From: Enterobacter quasihormaechei
GTDB lineage: Bacteria > Pseudomonadota > Gammaproteobacteria > Enterobacterales > Enterobacteriaceae
Length of the DNA stretch: 64,000 nt
Reading direction: 5' to 3'
NCBI RefSeq assembly: GCF_004331385.1
Contig: NZ_SJON01000001.1
Coordinates: forward strand, 124,001-188,000
Positions 1-10,455 of this stretch are shown one piece after another. How positions within the stretch are numbered: position 1 is the first letter of the stretch; every line of letters starts with the position of its first letter. The notes below the pieces were generated by a model. That model had not been told where the DNA came from. It saw only the letters and a program-made list of their open reading frames with translations, and did no database searches. Both the position numbers and the translations under genes were made by a program.

Positions 1-557
<557 letters not shown>

Positions 558-586
558 TTTCGCCCCAACGGTTTAAAGTTTGAACA

Positions 587-623
587 AAAAACCCGTTGCC
601 CTCCGGCGACGGGTTTTTTTTAT
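587..623 (+). terminator. Intrinsic terminator after tig
   Basis: A GC-rich stem (AACCCGTTGCC and GGCGACGGGTT around CTCC, with one imperfect pair) is followed by a run of eight T. It separates tig from the clpPX operon. Confidence 0.9.
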
Positions 624-693
624 CGCAGCTTGAGTTCTGGAAGGGTGCTAAAACGCCCTTTCAGTGTTAGCGTTACAACAAAACGTTGTTATG

Positions 694-722
694 CTTGAAA
701 TAGGGCGTGGCGACCCCCATTA
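694..722 (+). promoter_or_regulatory. Sigma-32 (heat-shock) promoter of clpP
   Basis: CTTGAAA at 694-700 and CCCCATTA at 715-722 are separated by 14 bases, which matches the sigma-32 consensus almost perfectly. It lies about 95 bases upstream of the clpP start. Heat-shock control of clpP is known in E. coli. Confidence 0.85.
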
Positions 723-817
723 GTATGTAATCACGATGATTGAGACTGGCTGATAATCCGTCCATAAGGTTACAATCAGTACAGCAGGTGTTTTCAATTT
801 TGAACCAGGAGACGGAA

Positions 818-1441
818 ATGTCATACAGTGGCGAACGAGATAACTTTGCACCCCATATGGCGCTGGTGCCAATGGTTATTGAACAGACCTCACGCGGTGA
901 GCGTTCTTTCGATATCTATTCCCGTCTGCTCAAGGAACGCGTTATCTTTCTGACCGGCCAGGTGGAAGACCATATGGCTAACCTGATCGTGGCGCAGATG
1001 CTGTTCCTGGAAGCGGAAAACCCGGAAAAAGACATTTACCTGTACATCAACTCGCCAGGCGGTGTGATTACGGCGGGCATGTCTATTTATGACACCATGC
1101 AATTCATCAAGCCGGACGTCAGCACCATCTGTATGGGGCAGGCGGCGTCCATGGGTGCCTTCCTGTTAACCGCAGGGGCGAAAGGTAAGCGTTTCTGCCT
1201 GCCAAATTCCCGCGTGATGATTCACCAGCCGCTGGGTGGTTACCAGGGTCAGGCGACGGATATCGAAATCCACGCCCGAGAAATTCTGAAAGTAAAATCG
1301 CGCATGAATGAACTTATGGCGCAGCATACAGGTCAACCTCTTGAGCAGATCGAGCGCGATACCGAGCGCGATCGCTTCCTCTCTGCACCAGAGGCAGTTG
1401 AGTACGGCTTAGTCGACTCCATTTTGACCCATCGTAATTGA
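818..1441 (+). CDS. clpP: ATP-dependent Clp protease proteolytic subunit ClpP
   Basis: ClpP is the serine peptidase that forms the double-heptamer barrel degrading proteins fed by ClpX or ClpA in the cytoplasm. The start at 818 (MSYSGERDN) gives 207 residues, equal to E. coli, and has a purine-rich ribosome site (CAGGAGACGG); the frame is open further upstream to 740 but that extension is not conserved. Catalytic residues fall at the expected precursor positions: Ser111 in AASMGAF, His136 in MIHQPLGG and Asp185 in TERDRF. The N-terminal propeptide is present. clpX follows after 127 bases. Confidence 0.99.
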   Translation: MSYSGERDNFAPHMALVPMVIEQTSRGERSFDIYSRLLKERVIFLTGQVEDHMANLIVAQMLFLEAENPEKDIYLYINSPGGVITAGMSIYDTMQFIKPDVSTICMGQAASMGAFLLTAGAKGKRFCLPNSRVMIHQPLGGYQGQATDIEIHAREILKVKSRMNELMAQHTGQPLEQIERDTERDRFLSAPEAVEYGLVDSILTHRN

Positions 1442-1568
1442 TGCCCGCGACGCGAGTGTGCCGCTATACTAAGGTAGGGCGGCACGTTGCCAGTAAGCAG
1501 CTCGCGTCTGAGAATGGCATTTGCGTCGTCATGTGCGGCACATAGAACTTAAAAAGAGGTTTGGACTC

Positions 1569-2843
1569 ATGACAGATAAACGCAAAGATGGTTCGGGCAA
1601 ACTGCTGTACTGCTCTTTTTGCGGCAAAAGCCAGCATGAAGTGCGTAAACTGATTGCCGGGCCGTCCGTGTATATCTGCGACGAATGCGTCGATTTATGT
1701 AACGACATCATTCGCGAAGAGATTAAAGAAGTCGCGCCGCACCGTGAGCGCAGCGCGTTGCCAACGCCACACGAAATTCGCCACCACCTCGACGACTATG
1801 TCATTGGTCAGGAACAGGCGAAAAAAGTGCTGGCGGTGGCGGTATACAACCACTACAAACGTCTGCGTAACGGCGATACCAGCAATGGCGTGGAACTGGG
1901 TAAAAGTAACATTCTGCTGATCGGGCCGACCGGCTCCGGTAAAACGCTGCTGGCGGAAACCCTGGCGCGCCTGCTGGATGTTCCGTTCACCATGGCGGAT
2001 GCCACGACCCTGACCGAAGCCGGTTATGTGGGTGAAGACGTTGAAAATATCATCCAGAAGCTGCTTCAGAAGTGCGATTACGACGTGCAGAAAGCCCAGC
2101 GTGGGATCGTCTATATTGATGAGATCGACAAAATCTCTCGTAAGTCAGACAACCCGTCCATCACCCGTGACGTATCGGGCGAAGGCGTGCAGCAGGCGCT
2201 CCTGAAGCTGATTGAAGGTACGGTTGCGGCTGTTCCACCACAGGGTGGGCGTAAGCATCCGCAGCAGGAGTTCTTGCAGGTTGATACCTCCAAGATCCTG
2301 TTTATCTGCGGTGGTGCGTTTGCAGGCCTGGATAAAGTGATTTCTCACCGTGTTGAAACCGGCTCCGGCATTGGTTTTGGCGCAACGGTGAAAGCCACGT
2401 CTGAAAAACCAAACGAAGGTCAGCTGCTGGCGCAGGTAGAACCGGAAGACCTGATCAAATTCGGTTTGATCCCCGAGTTTATCGGCCGTCTGCCGGTGGT
2501 GGCGACCCTGAATGAACTGAGCGAAGACGCGCTGATTCAGATTCTGAAAGAGCCGAAAAACGCGCTGACCAAGCAGTATCAGGCGCTGTTCAATCTGGAA
2601 GGCGTTGAGCTGGAATTCCGTGACGAAGCGCTGGACGCGATTGCCAAGAAAGCGATGGCGCGTAAAACCGGCGCGCGTGGTCTGCGTTCTATCGTAGAAG
2701 CAGCGTTGCTCGACACGATGTACGATCTGCCTTCTATGGAAGACGTCGAAAAAGTCGTGATCGACGAGTCCGTCATTGGTGGCCAGACCAAGCCGTTGCT
2801 GATTTACGGCAAACCGGAAGCGCAGCAGGCATCTGGCGAATAA
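1569..2843 (+). CDS. clpX: ATP-dependent Clp protease ATP-binding subunit ClpX
   Basis: ClpX is the AAA+ unfoldase that recognises tagged substrates such as ssrA and delivers them to ClpP. The ATG at 1569 follows an AAAAGAGG ribosome site and gives 424 residues, as in E. coli; an in-frame start at 1521 was rejected because the added residues are not conserved. The N-terminal zinc-binding domain has Cys15, Cys18, Cys37 and Cys40. Walker A GPTGSGKT is near residue 119, Walker B (IVYIDEIDK) follows, and the substrate-pore and sensor motifs are intact. It is co-oriented with clpP and lon. Confidence 0.99.
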   Translation: MTDKRKDGSGKLLYCSFCGKSQHEVRKLIAGPSVYICDECVDLCNDIIREEIKEVAPHRERSALPTPHEIRHHLDDYVIGQEQAKKVLAVAVYNHYKRLRNGDTSNGVELGKSNILLIGPTGSGKTLLAETLARLLDVPFTMADATTLTEAGYVGEDVENIIQKLLQKCDYDVQKAQRGIVYIDEIDKISRKSDNPSITRDVSGEGVQQALLKLIEGTVAAVPPQGGRKHPQQEFLQVDTSKILFICGGAFAGLDKVISHRVETGSGIGFGATVKATSEKPNEGQLLAQVEPEDLIKFGLIPEFIGRLPVVATLNELSEDALIQILKEPKNALTKQYQALFNLEGVELEFRDEALDAIAKKAMARKTGARGLRSIVEAALLDTMYDLPSMEDVEKVVIDESVIGGQTKPLLIYGKPEAQQASGE

Positions 2844-2867
2844 TTCACCAACTCATACAATCAGTTA

Positions 2868-2906
2868 ATCAAAAAGGGGGGATTTTATCTCCCCTTTACT
2901 TTTTCC
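2868..2906 (+). terminator. Intrinsic terminator after clpX
   Basis: AAAGGGGGGA and TCTCCCCTTT form a stem around TTTTA, followed by a T-rich tract. It ends the clpPX transcript just before the lon promoter. Confidence 0.8.
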
Positions 2907-2917
2907 GTATTCATGAC

Positions 2918-2945
2918 GTTGAATGTATGGGAAACATCCCCATAT
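2918..2945 (+). promoter_or_regulatory. Sigma-32 (heat-shock) promoter of lon
   Basis: GTTGAAT at 2918-2924 and CCCCATAT at 2938-2945 are separated by 13 bases. The element matches the known E. coli lon heat-shock promoter in sequence and position, about 80 bases upstream of the lon start. Confidence 0.85.
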
Positions 2946-3027
2946 ACTGGATTACATGTTAATGGTTGTGTGAAGCACAGTGACATGACCAGCTTACCTG
3001 GCGGACACTAAACTAAGAGAGAGCTCT

Positions 3028-5382
3028 ATGAATCCTGAGCGTTCTGAACGCATTGAAATCCCCGTATTGCCGTTGCGCGATGTGGTGGTTTATCCGCACA
3101 TGGTCATACCCTTATTTGTAGGGCGGGAAAAATCTATCCGTTGCCTCGAAGCCGCCATGGATCATGATAAAAAAATCATGCTGGTGGCGCAGAAGGAAGC
3201 ATCAACGGATGAGCCGGGTGTAAACGATCTTTTCACCGTCGGGACCGTGGCCTCTATTTTGCAAATGCTGAAGCTGCCGGACGGCACCGTGAAGGTGCTG
3301 GTGGAAGGCTTACAGCGTGCGCGTATTACCACTCTGTCAGATGATGGCGAGCACTTCTCTGCGAAGGCGGAGTACCTTGATTCACCGGAACTGGATGAGC
3401 GCGAGCAGGAAGTGCTGGTACGCACCGCGATCAGCCAGTTTGAAGGCTATATCAAGCTGAACAAGAAAATCCCACCTGAAGTGCTGACGTCGCTGAACAG
3501 CATCGACGATCCTGCACGTCTGGCGGATACCATCGCTGCACACATGCCGCTGAAGCTGGCTGACAAACAGTCCGTGCTGGAAATGTCCGACGTTAACGAA
3601 CGTCTGGAATACCTGATGGCGATGATGGAGTCTGAAATCGATCTGCTCCAGGTTGAGAAGCGCATTCGCAACCGCGTCAAAAAGCAGATGGAAAAATCAC
3701 AGCGTGAGTACTATCTGAACGAGCAAATGAAAGCCATTCAGAAAGAGCTCGGCGAGATGGACGACGCGCCGGATGAAAACGAAGCGCTGAAGCGTAAGAT
3801 CGACGCGGCGAAAATGCCGAAAGAGGCAAAAGAGAAAGCCGAAGCCGAGTTGCAGAAGCTGAAAATGATGTCTCCGATGTCGGCAGAAGCGACCGTTGTT
3901 CGCGGCTACATTGAGTGGATGGTACAGGTTCCGTGGAATGCCCGCAGCAAGGTCAAAAAAGACCTGCGTCAGGCCCAGGAGATCCTGGATACCGACCACT
4001 ACGGCCTGGAACGCGTGAAAGACCGCATTCTTGAGTACCTCGCGGTACAGAGCCGTGTGAATAAAATCAAAGGCCCGATCCTGTGCCTGGTCGGACCGCC
4101 AGGGGTGGGTAAAACCTCTCTGGGTCAGTCCATCGCCAAAGCGACAGGGCGTAAGTACATCCGTATGGCGCTGGGCGGCGTGCGTGATGAAGCGGAAATC
4201 CGCGGCCACCGTCGTACCTATATTGGTTCGATGCCGGGCAAGCTGATTCAGAAGATGGCGAAAGTGGGCGTCAAAAACCCGCTGTTCCTGCTCGATGAGA
4301 TCGACAAAATGTCTTCGGACATGCGTGGCGATCCGGCGTCGGCGCTGCTGGAAGTGCTTGATCCAGAGCAGAACGTCGCGTTCAGCGATCACTATCTGGA
4401 AGTCGACTACGACCTGAGCGATGTGATGTTCGTGGCGACCTCCAACTCCATGAACATTCCGGCACCGCTGCTGGACCGTATGGAAGTGATCCGTCTGTCC
4501 GGCTATACGGAAGACGAGAAGCTGAACATTGCTAAGCGGCACCTGCTGCCGAAGCAGATTGAGCGTAACGCGCTGAAAGCTAACGAGCTGACCGTTGAGG
4601 ACAGCGCCATTGTGGGCATCATTCGTTACTACACCCGTGAAGCGGGCGTGCGTAGCCTTGAGCGTGAGATCTCCAAGCTGTGCCGTAAGGCGGTGAAACA
4701 GCTGCTGCTGGATAAGAGCCTGAAACACATCGTGATTAACGGCGACAATCTGCATGCTTATCTCGGCGTTCAGCGCTTCGACTATGGTCGCGCGGACAAC
4801 GAAAACCGCGTGGGTCAGGTGACCGGTCTGGCATGGACGGAAGTGGGCGGCGATCTGCTGACCATCGAAACCGCCTGCGTGCCGGGCAAAGGCAAGCTGA
4901 CCTACACCGGCTCGCTCGGTGAAGTGATGCAGGAGTCCATCCAGGCGGCGCTGACCGTGGTGCGCGCACGCGCGGAGAAATTGGGCATCAACGCTGATTT
5001 CTACGAAAAACGCGACATTCACGTTCACGTTCCGGAAGGGGCGACGCCGAAAGATGGCCCAAGCGCGGGTATTGCCATGTGTACGGCGCTGGTTTCCTGC
5101 CTGACGGGTAACCCGGTTCGTGCCGATGTGGCCATGACCGGTGAAATCACCCTGCGTGGCCAGGTTCTGCCAATCGGCGGGTTAAAAGAAAAACTGCTGG
5201 CGGCACACCGCGGTGGGATCAAAACCGTATTGATCCCTTATGAGAATAAACGCGATCTGGAAGAGATTCCGGACAACGTTATTGCTGATTTGCAGATCCA
5301 TCCGGTGAAACGCATTGAGGAAGTTCTGACTCTCGCACTGCAAAATGAACCGTCCGGAATGCAGGTTGTAACCGCAAAATAG
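3028..5382 (+). CDS. lon: ATP-dependent protease Lon
   Basis: Lon is the homo-oligomeric AAA+ serine-lysine protease that degrades misfolded and short-lived regulatory proteins in the cytoplasm. The product has 784 residues, identical in length to E. coli Lon. Domains in order are the LON N-terminal substrate-binding domain (about 10-200), a coiled-coil linker, the AAA+ module with Walker A GPPGVGKT near 356, and the protease domain with catalytic Ser679 in GPSAGIAM (position confirmed by codon count) and the lysine in [14 protein letters not shown]. The ATG follows AGAGAGAGCTCT. It has its own heat-shock promoter and a terminator. Confidence 0.99.
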   Translation: MNPERSERIEIPVLPLRDVVVYPHMVIPLFVGREKSIRCLEAAMDHDKKIMLVAQKEASTDEPGVNDLFTVGTVASILQMLKLPDGTVKVLVEGLQRARITTLSDDGEHFSAKAEYLDSPELDEREQEVLVRTAISQFEGYIKLNKKIPPEVLTSLNSIDDPARLADTIAAHMPLKLADKQSVLEMSDVNERLEYLMAMMESEIDLLQVEKRIRNRVKKQMEKSQREYYLNEQMKAIQKELGEMDDAPDENEALKRKIDAAKMPKEAKEKAEAELQKLKMMSPMSAEATVVRGYIEWMVQVPWNARSKVKKDLRQAQEILDTDHYGLERVKDRILEYLAVQSRVNKIKGPILCLVGPPGVGKTSLGQSIAKATGRKYIRMALGGVRDEAEIRGHRRTYIGSMPGKLIQKMAKVGVKNPLFLLDEIDKMSSDMRGDPASALLEVLDPEQNVAFSDHYLEVDYDLSDVMFVATSNSMNIPAPLLDRMEVIRLSGYTEDEKLNIAKRHLLPKQIERNALKANELTVEDSAIVGIIRYYTREAGVRSLEREISKLCRKAVKQLLLDKSLKHIVINGDNLHAYLGVQRFDYGRADNENRVGQVTGLAWTEVGGDLLTIETACVPGKGKLTYTGSLGEVMQESIQAALTVVRARAEKLGINADFYEKRDIHVHVPEGATPKDGPSAGIAMCTALVSCLTGNPVRADVAMTGEITLRGQVLPIGGLKEKLLAAHRGGIKTVLIPYENKRDLEEIPDNVIADLQIHPVKRIEEVLTLALQNEPSGMQVVTAK

Positions 5383-5410
5383 TGACCTCGCGCAAAGAGC
5401 GCCAATAAAA

Positions 5411-5452
5411 ACAAGGCTGGTAAGTCATTTCGTACTTGCCAGCCTTTTTTTG
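5411..5452 (+). terminator. Intrinsic terminator after lon
   Basis: AAGGCTGGTAAGT pairs with ACTTGCCAGCCTT across CATTTCGT and is followed by seven T. Confidence 0.9.
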
Positions 5453-5592
5453 TATAGCTAATTTAGATTGCTGATTGGGTAAGCCATCAACAACGGGTGT
5501 TGTAAGGTCATAGCAGGACTGATATAACTGCTGCGCGGTCGCGCTGTGAAGGATTCAGGTGCGATATAAATTATAAAGAGAGGAAGAGAACA

Positions 5593-5865
5593 GTGAATAA
5601 ATCTCAACTGATTGACAAAATTGCTGCGGGTGCTGATATTTCTAAAGCTGCAGCTGGACGTGCTTTAGATGCTTTAATTGCTTCTGTTACTGAATCTCTG
5701 CAAGCTGGGGACGACGTTGCACTGGTAGGCTTCGGTACTTTTGCGGTTAAAGAGCGCGCTGCCCGTACTGGCCGCAACCCTCAGACCGGTAAAGAGATCA
5801 CCATTGCTGCCGCTAAAGTGCCGGGTTTCCGTGCAGGTAAAGCGCTGAAAGACGCAGTAAACTGA
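5593..5865 (+). CDS. hupB: DNA-binding protein HU-beta
   Basis: HU-beta is the small histone-like nucleoid protein that bends DNA as a homodimer or as a heterodimer with HU-alpha. The 90-residue product has the full family layout: two N-terminal helices, then the beta-arm with the signature [21 protein letters not shown] and the tip proline in RNPQTGKEI. It lies between lon and ppiD, the standard enterobacterial place. A GAGAGGAAGAG ribosome site precedes the ATG. It is a single-gene transcription unit ending in a clear terminator. Confidence 0.99.
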   Translation: MNKSQLIDKIAAGADISKAAAGRALDALIASVTESLQAGDDVALVGFGTFAVKERAARTGRNPQTGKEITIAAAKVPGFRAGKALKDAVN

Positions 5866-5897
5866 TTGCTTTCCCGCTTAAGGGAAGCTGAAAAGTA

Positions 5898-5931
5898 CAA
5901 GGGCGCATCGTTTGATGTGCCTTTTTTGTTT
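5898..5931 (+). terminator. Intrinsic terminator after hupB
   Basis: AAGGGCGCATC and GATGTGCCTTTT form a stem around GTTT, followed by T-rich sequence. Confidence 0.85.
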
Positions 5932-6077
5932 GTCCAGGCCTGATTTGTGCGAGTTTATGCGAGTTGTGGGCTGACAATTGCCCTGTTTTCTTGTCACAAT
6001 ACGCCTTTACGCGCGACGGTCAGGATTTTCCGTCAGCGTCAGGTAACCAGTCACCTACAGCGGAGTGTTGTTACACC

Positions 6078-7949
6078 ATGATGGACAGCTTACGCACGGC
6101 TGCTAACAGTCTCGTGCTCAAGATTATTTTCGGTATCATTATCGTGTCGTTCATATTGACCGGTGTGAGTAGTTACCTCATCGGCGGTGGCGCGAACTAC
6201 GCCGCAAAAGTGAACGGCCAGGAAATTAGCCGTGGGCAGTTCGAGAACGCTTTTGCTGGTGAACGTAACCGCATGCAGCAGCAGCTGGGCGACCAATACT
6301 CTGAACTCGCAGCCAACGAAGGCTATATGAAAAACCTGCGTCAGCAGACGCTGAACCGTCTTATTGACGAAGCGCTGCTGGACCAGTACGCGAAAAGCCT
6401 GGGTCTGGGCATCAGCGATGAGCAGGTCAAAAAAGCCATCTTCTCGACGCAGGCTTTCCAGTCTAACGGGAAGTTCGACAACGCGCGCTATAACAGCATT
6501 GTTAACCAGATGGGTATGACGGCTGACCAGTACGCGCAGGCGCTGCGTAACCAGCTGACCACGCAACAGCTGATCAACGCTGTGGTGGGTACCGATTTCA
6601 TGCTGAAAGGCGAAACGGAAGAGCTGGCGGCGCTGGTGGCGCAGCAACGCGTGGTGCGCGAAGCGACGATTGACGTCAACGCGCTGGCGGCGAAACAGCA
6701 GGTCAGCGACGCTGAAGTTAATGCTTACTACGAGCAAAACAAGAACAACTTCATCTCTCCTGAACAGTTCCGCGTAAGCTATATCAAGCTGGACGCGGCG
6801 GCGATGCAGGAAAACGCGACTGACGCGGAGATCCAGTCTTATTACGATCAGCATCAGGATCAGTTCACTCAGCCGCAGCGTAACCGCTACAGCGTGATCC
6901 AGACCAAAACGGAAGCAGAAGCTAAAGCCGTGCTGGACGAGCTGAACAAAGGCGCAGATTTCGCGACCGTGGCGAAAGCAAAATCCACCGACATTATTTC
7001 TGCCAAAAACGGCGGGGATATGGGCTGGCTGGAAGACGCAACCACCCCGGATGAGCTGAAAAACGCCGGCCTGAAAGAGAAAGGCCAGCTGTCTGGCGTG
7101 ATCAAATCCTCCGTTGGTTTCCTGGTGGCGCGCCTTGACGATATCACTGCGGCAAAAACCAAGCCGCTGGCTGAGGTGCGGGATGATATCGCTGCGAAAG
7201 TGAAGCAGGAGAAAGCGCTTGACGCCTTCTATGCGCTGCAACAGAAAGTGAGCGATGCCGCAAGCAACGACAACGAATCACTGGCGGGCGCGGAGCAGGC
7301 TGCCGGCGTTAAAGCGGTTGAGACGGGCTGGTTCAGCCACGAAAACCTGCCGGAAGAACTGAACTTCAAACCGGTTTCTGATGCCATCTTCAATGGGGGG
7401 CTGGTGGGCGAGAACGGTACGCCGGGCAGCAACTCAGACATCATTACCGTCGACGGTGACCGTGCGTTTGTTCTGCGCGTCAGCGAGCACAAAGCCGAGG
7501 CGGTGAAACCGCTGGCGGAAGTGAAAGATCAGGTGGTGGCGCTGGTGAAACATAATAAAGCGGCACAGCAGGCAAAACTGGATGCAGAGAAAATTCTGGC
7601 CGATCTGAAAGCCGGTAAGAGTGATGCGATGAAGGCGGCTGGCCTGAGCTTTGGCGAAGCCAAAACGCTGAGCCGTACCGGTCAGGATCCTGTCAGCCAG
7701 GCGGCGTTTGGTCTGAGCCTACCGGCGAAGGACAAACCTGTCTTTAGTACCACGACCGATATGCAGGGTAATGTGGTTCTTCTGGCGCTGGATGAAGTGA
7801 AAGCCGGCACGCTGCCGGACGCGCAGAAGAAGGCTATGGTTCAGGGTATTACCCAGAACAATGCTCAGATTGCTTTCGAAGCGATGATGAGCAACCTGCG
7901 TAAAGAAGCCAAAATCAAGCTGGGTGATGTGGTTACCCAGGAGCAATAA
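6078..7949 (+). CDS. ppiD: Periplasmic folding chaperone PpiD
   Basis: PpiD is a SurA-like chaperone anchored in the inner membrane that helps newly exported proteins near the Sec translocon. The start MMDSLRTAAN at 6078 gives 623 residues, the E. coli length; the frame is open upstream to 5964 but that extension is not conserved. One N-terminal membrane segment (LKIIFGIIIVSFILTGVSSYLIG, about 14-36) anchors a periplasmic body. The parvulin-like domain lies near residues 265-360 (RNRYSVIQTKTEAEA and DMGWLEDATTPDELKNA). It is monocistronic with its own terminator. Confidence 0.97.
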   Translation: MMDSLRTAANSLVLKIIFGIIIVSFILTGVSSYLIGGGANYAAKVNGQEISRGQFENAFAGERNRMQQQLGDQYSELAANEGYMKNLRQQTLNRLIDEALLDQYAKSLGLGISDEQVKKAIFSTQAFQSNGKFDNARYNSIVNQMGMTADQYAQALRNQLTTQQLINAVVGTDFMLKGETEELAALVAQQRVVREATIDVNALAAKQQVSDAEVNAYYEQNKNNFISPEQFRVSYIKLDAAAMQENATDAEIQSYYDQHQDQFTQPQRNRYSVIQTKTEAEAKAVLDELNKGADFATVAKAKSTDIISAKNGGDMGWLEDATTPDELKNAGLKEKGQLSGVIKSSVGFLVARLDDITAAKTKPLAEVRDDIAAKVKQEKALDAFYALQQKVSDAASNDNESLAGAEQAAGVKAVETGWFSHENLPEELNFKPVSDAIFNGGLVGENGTPGSNSDIITVDGDRAFVLRVSEHKAEAVKPLAEVKDQVVALVKHNKAAQQAKLDAEKILADLKAGKSDAMKAAGLSFGEAKTLSRTGQDPVSQAAFGLSLPAKDKPVFSTTTDMQGNVVLLALDEVKAGTLPDAQKKAMVQGITQNNAQIAFEAMMSNLRKEAKIKLGDVVTQEQ

Positions 7950-7991
7950 TTTCGTACCTGCTCGCAGATTTTCGTAACGCTCTGCAAAAAC

Positions 7992-8017
7992 TAAAGGCCG
8001 CTTTCGCGGCCTTTTCC
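7992..8017 (+). terminator. Intrinsic terminator after ppiD
   Basis: AAAGGCCGC and GCGGCCTTTT flank a TTTC loop: a short, perfect stem ending in T. Confidence 0.88.
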
Positions 8018-8055
8018 ATTTCTGCAAACTGCTGTTTGTGCCTGTTTCTCCGTGA

Positions 8056-8478
<423 letters not shown>

Positions 8479-8519
8479 TCGCGTAATCACTTGCACTGCG
8501 GCAAAAATTTGCCAGGATA

Positions 8520-8545
8520 AAGAGGTCATACCAGTTATGACCTCT
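8520..8545 (-). promoter_or_regulatory. Putative FadR operator upstream of fadM, within a 10-bp inverted repeat
   Basis: Read on the minus strand, 8536-8520 is AACTGGTATGACCTCTT, which agrees with the FadR consensus ANCTGGTCCGACNTGTT at nearly all fixed positions. The same bases are part of a perfect inverted repeat (AGAGGTCATA 8521-8530, TATGACCTCT 8536-8545). FadR repression of fadM is established in E. coli; occupancy here is inferred. Confidence 0.7.
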
Positions 8546-8575
8546 GATCCTATAACAACGAAAGGCTATTGCGCT

Positions 8576-8974
8576 ATGCAAACACAAATCAAAGTCCGTG
8601 GTTATCACCTCGATGTTTACCAGCACGTCAATAACGCCCGCTACCTGGAGTTTCTTGAAGAGGCGCGCTGGGACGGCCTGGAGAACAGCGAAAGTTTCCA
8701 GTGGCTGACTGCACACAACATCGCGTTTGTGGTCGCCAACATCAACATTAATTATCGTCGTCCGGCCGTGCTGGGGGATGTGCTTACCGTGACCAGTCAG
8801 GTACAACAGCTGAATGGCAAAAGCGGCGTGCTGAGCCAGGTCGTCACGCTGGAGCCTGAAGGACAGGTGGTGGCAGACGCGCTGATCACCTTTGTCTGCA
8901 TCGATCTCAAAACCCAGAAAGCGTTGCCGCTTGAAGGAGAATTGCGCGAAAAGCTGGAGCTGATGATCGCGTAG
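8576..8974 (+). CDS. fadM: Long-chain acyl-CoA thioesterase III FadM
   Basis: FadM (YbaW, TesC) is a 4-hydroxybenzoyl-CoA-type hot-dog thioesterase that hydrolyses long-chain, especially dienoyl, acyl-CoA during fatty acid breakdown. The ATG at 8576 (MQTQIKVRGYHLDVYQ) gives 132 residues, as in E. coli; the frame is open back to 8537 but that start lies inside the operator region. The catalytic motif VYQHVNNARYLEFLEEARW has the Asp of DVYQHVNN typical of the family. A FadR-like operator lies immediately upstream, consistent with induction by long-chain fatty acids. Confidence 0.96.
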   Translation: MQTQIKVRGYHLDVYQHVNNARYLEFLEEARWDGLENSESFQWLTAHNIAFVVANININYRRPAVLGDVLTVTSQVQQLNGKSGVLSQVVTLEPEGQVVADALITFVCIDLKTQKALPLEGELREKLELMIA

Positions 8975-8976
8975 AC

Positions 8977-9000
8977 TTTTGTCTTTTATAAAAGACAAAA
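8977..9000. promoter_or_regulatory. 24-bp perfect palindrome upstream of the toxin-antitoxin pair
   Basis: TTTTGTCTTTTA (8977-8988) is followed without spacer by its exact reverse complement TAAAAGACAAAA (8989-9000). It contains a TATAAA that could act as a -10 element and lies 21 bases before the toxin start. Position and symmetry suggest an autoregulatory operator for the adjacent antitoxin. A terminator of fadM is less likely because no U-tract follows. Confidence 0.6.
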
Positions 9001-9021
9001 AGGATTTTCAGGGATAAAATA

Positions 9022-9375
9022 ATGAACAGGGACTACGTTGTTGAACGCTACCGGACCCGTGATGGAAAAGTGCCGTTTGAGGAGTGGGTGGCAAAAACGA
9101 GGCGTAAGGATCCGGAGACCGTTTTACGGATCCTTATGCGCGTTAACCGTGCAATAAAACGTAATTTTGGCGATTACAAATACCTAAGAGAAGGTGTTTG
9201 GGAGATGCGAATTGACTGTGGTCCCGGTTACAGGATCTATTTTGCCGTAGAGCATCAGAATGTCTTATTGTTACTCATCGGTGGCGACAAGAAGCGTCAA
9301 AGAGCAGATGTTAAGCAGGCGGTAGAATATCTGAAAGATCATCTTTCTCAAGGAAAAACAGATGGGCACGCCTAA
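9022..9375 (+). CDS. RelE/ParE-superfamily toxin (HI1419-like, Gp49 family)
   Basis: This is the probable toxin of a type II toxin-antitoxin pair. The 117-residue product carries the signatures of the HI1419-type addiction-module killer family: an NFGDYKYLREGVWEMRI strand region, then GPGYRIYF and the C-terminal LLLLIGGDKKRQRADVKQA. Members fold like RelE and are usually thought to cleave mRNA; the activity of this one is inferred. The toxin gene comes first and its end overlaps the antitoxin start by 14 bases, so the two are translationally coupled. AGGGA precedes the ATG. It is inserted between fadM and queC, which are neighbours in E. coli. Confidence 0.85.
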   Translation: MNRDYVVERYRTRDGKVPFEEWVAKTRRKDPETVLRILMRVNRAIKRNFGDYKYLREGVWEMRIDCGPGYRIYFAVEHQNVLLLLIGGDKKRQRADVKQAVEYLKDHLSQGKTDGHA

Positions 9376-9691
9376 ACGAAAATATTCAAGTTCTGTCAGT
9401 CATCACGATGCCGTTGTAAAAATGCTTCGCGAGAACCCTTCCTATGCTCAACTGTATCTTCAGATTGCACTGGAAGAGATTTATGAAGATCAGGGGATCC
9501 CTGCCTATCTCATTGCGCTTCGTCAGGTCATTGAGGCCCGTGGCGGCATCGGAGAAATTTCTGCTAAATCGGGTTTGTCACGTCAGCAGCTATACCGAAC
9601 CTTGTCTGATAACGGCAACCCAACGCTGTCTACTCTGATGAAAATTACCCGTGCTGCCGGCGTAAAACTGTTCGACAGCACGGTCAGATAG
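9362..9691 (+). CDS. HTH antitoxin of the HI1420 type
   Basis: This is the probable antitoxin and autorepressor paired with the upstream toxin. It has 109 residues. The C-terminal half is the helix-turn-helix module characteristic of the addiction-module antidote family: IGEISAKSGLSRQQLYRTLSDNGNPTLSTLMKITRAAGVKL. The N-terminal region (about 1-55), with its NPSYAQLYLQIALEEIY helix, is the likely toxin-binding part. The gene ends two bases before the convergent queC stop, with no terminator between them. DNA binding to the 24-bp palindrome upstream of the toxin is an inference. Confidence 0.85.
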   Translation: MGTPKRKYSSSVSHHDAVVKMLRENPSYAQLYLQIALEEIYEDQGIPAYLIALRQVIEARGGIGEISAKSGLSRQQLYRTLSDNGNPTLSTLMKITRAAGVKLFDSTVR

Positions 9692-9693
9692 CC

Positions 9694-10389
9694 CTATTTC
9701 AGCCCGGTCTTTTTCTGCATTGCGGCCATCACGCCCGCTTTATCCGCAAGATAATGATTCAGCCCGTTTGCGCGCAGGTTACAGGCGGCACACTGGCCGC
9801 AGCCGTCTCCTTTAATGCCGTTGTAGCAGGTCAGGGTCTCGTTGCGAACCACATCCAGCTTGCCCCAGTAGTCGGCCAGCGCCCAGGTCTCGGCTTTATC
9901 CAGCCACATCAGCGGCGTTTCGAAGCGGGTCTCTTTTGCCATTCCCAGATCCACGGCGTGATTGAGTGCTTTTACGAACTCATCCCGGCAGTCCGGGTAA
10001 CCGGAGAAGTCGGTCTCACACACGCCGGTAATTACCGCTTCGGCTTTTACCTGGTAGGCATAGATTGCCGTCAGGGTCAGGAACAGAATGTTGCGGCCCG
10101 GCACGAAGGTATTCGGAATGCCGCTGGCATCCGGCTCGTAATCAGGGACCGGAATACTGTCACGGGTGAGGCTGCTGACGGCCAGTTCATTTAACAGCGT
10201 CACGTCCAGCACTTTATGCGCGCGGGCGCCCAGTTTCAGGGCCAGTTCACGAGCGACATCAATTTCAGCGCGATGACGCTGTCCATAATCAAAAGTGACG
10301 CAGTGAACTTCATCATACTGGTGAAGCGCCTGAATGAGGCAGGTTGTGGAATCTTGTCCTCCGCTGAACACGACGACGGCACGTTTCAT
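9694..10389 (-). CDS. queC: 7-cyano-7-deazaguanine synthase QueC
   Basis: QueC converts 7-carboxy-7-deazaguanine to preQ0 with ATP and ammonia in the queuosine tRNA-modification pathway. The product has 231 residues. The N-terminal PP-loop SGGQDSTTC (about 9-17) binds ATP, and the four C-terminal cysteines in [17 protein letters not shown] bind zinc. It lies downstream of ybaE on the same strand with a 66-base gap, as in E. coli. Confidence 0.97.
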   Translation of the reverse strand: MKRAVVVFSGGQDSTTCLIQALHQYDEVHCVTFDYGQRHRAEIDVARELALKLGARAHKVLDVTLLNELAVSSLTRDSIPVPDYEPDASGIPNTFVPGRNILFLTLTAIYAYQVKAEAVITGVCETDFSGYPDCRDEFVKALNHAVDLGMAKETRFETPLMWLDKAETWALADYWGKLDVVRNETLTCYNGIKGDGCGQCAACNLRANGLNHYLADKAGVMAAMQKKTGLK

Positions 10390-10455
10390 AGATCATCTCG
10401 ACAGTTACGGTAAAAGCGTCATGTTAACGCCTGGCTACAGCGGCGACCAGCTTCT

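Noticed and set aside
2844-3027. A small RNA (such as E. coli SraA/T15) between clpX and lon
   Set aside because: The interval is explained by a terminator and the lon promoter; I could not recognise an RNA sequence on either strand with confidence.
3697-5028. 443-codon open frame antisense to lon
   Set aside because: It mirrors the strongly conserved lon coding sequence, has His/Arg/Gln-rich composition typical of antisense shadows, and lacks any recognisable domain.
5964-6077. Upstream in-frame start for ppiD
   Set aside because: The added residues are not conserved, would precede the membrane anchor, and overlap the promoter region.
6090-7241. 383-codon open frame antisense to ppiD
   Set aside because: It lies wholly inside ppiD on the opposite strand with shadow-like composition and no known family.
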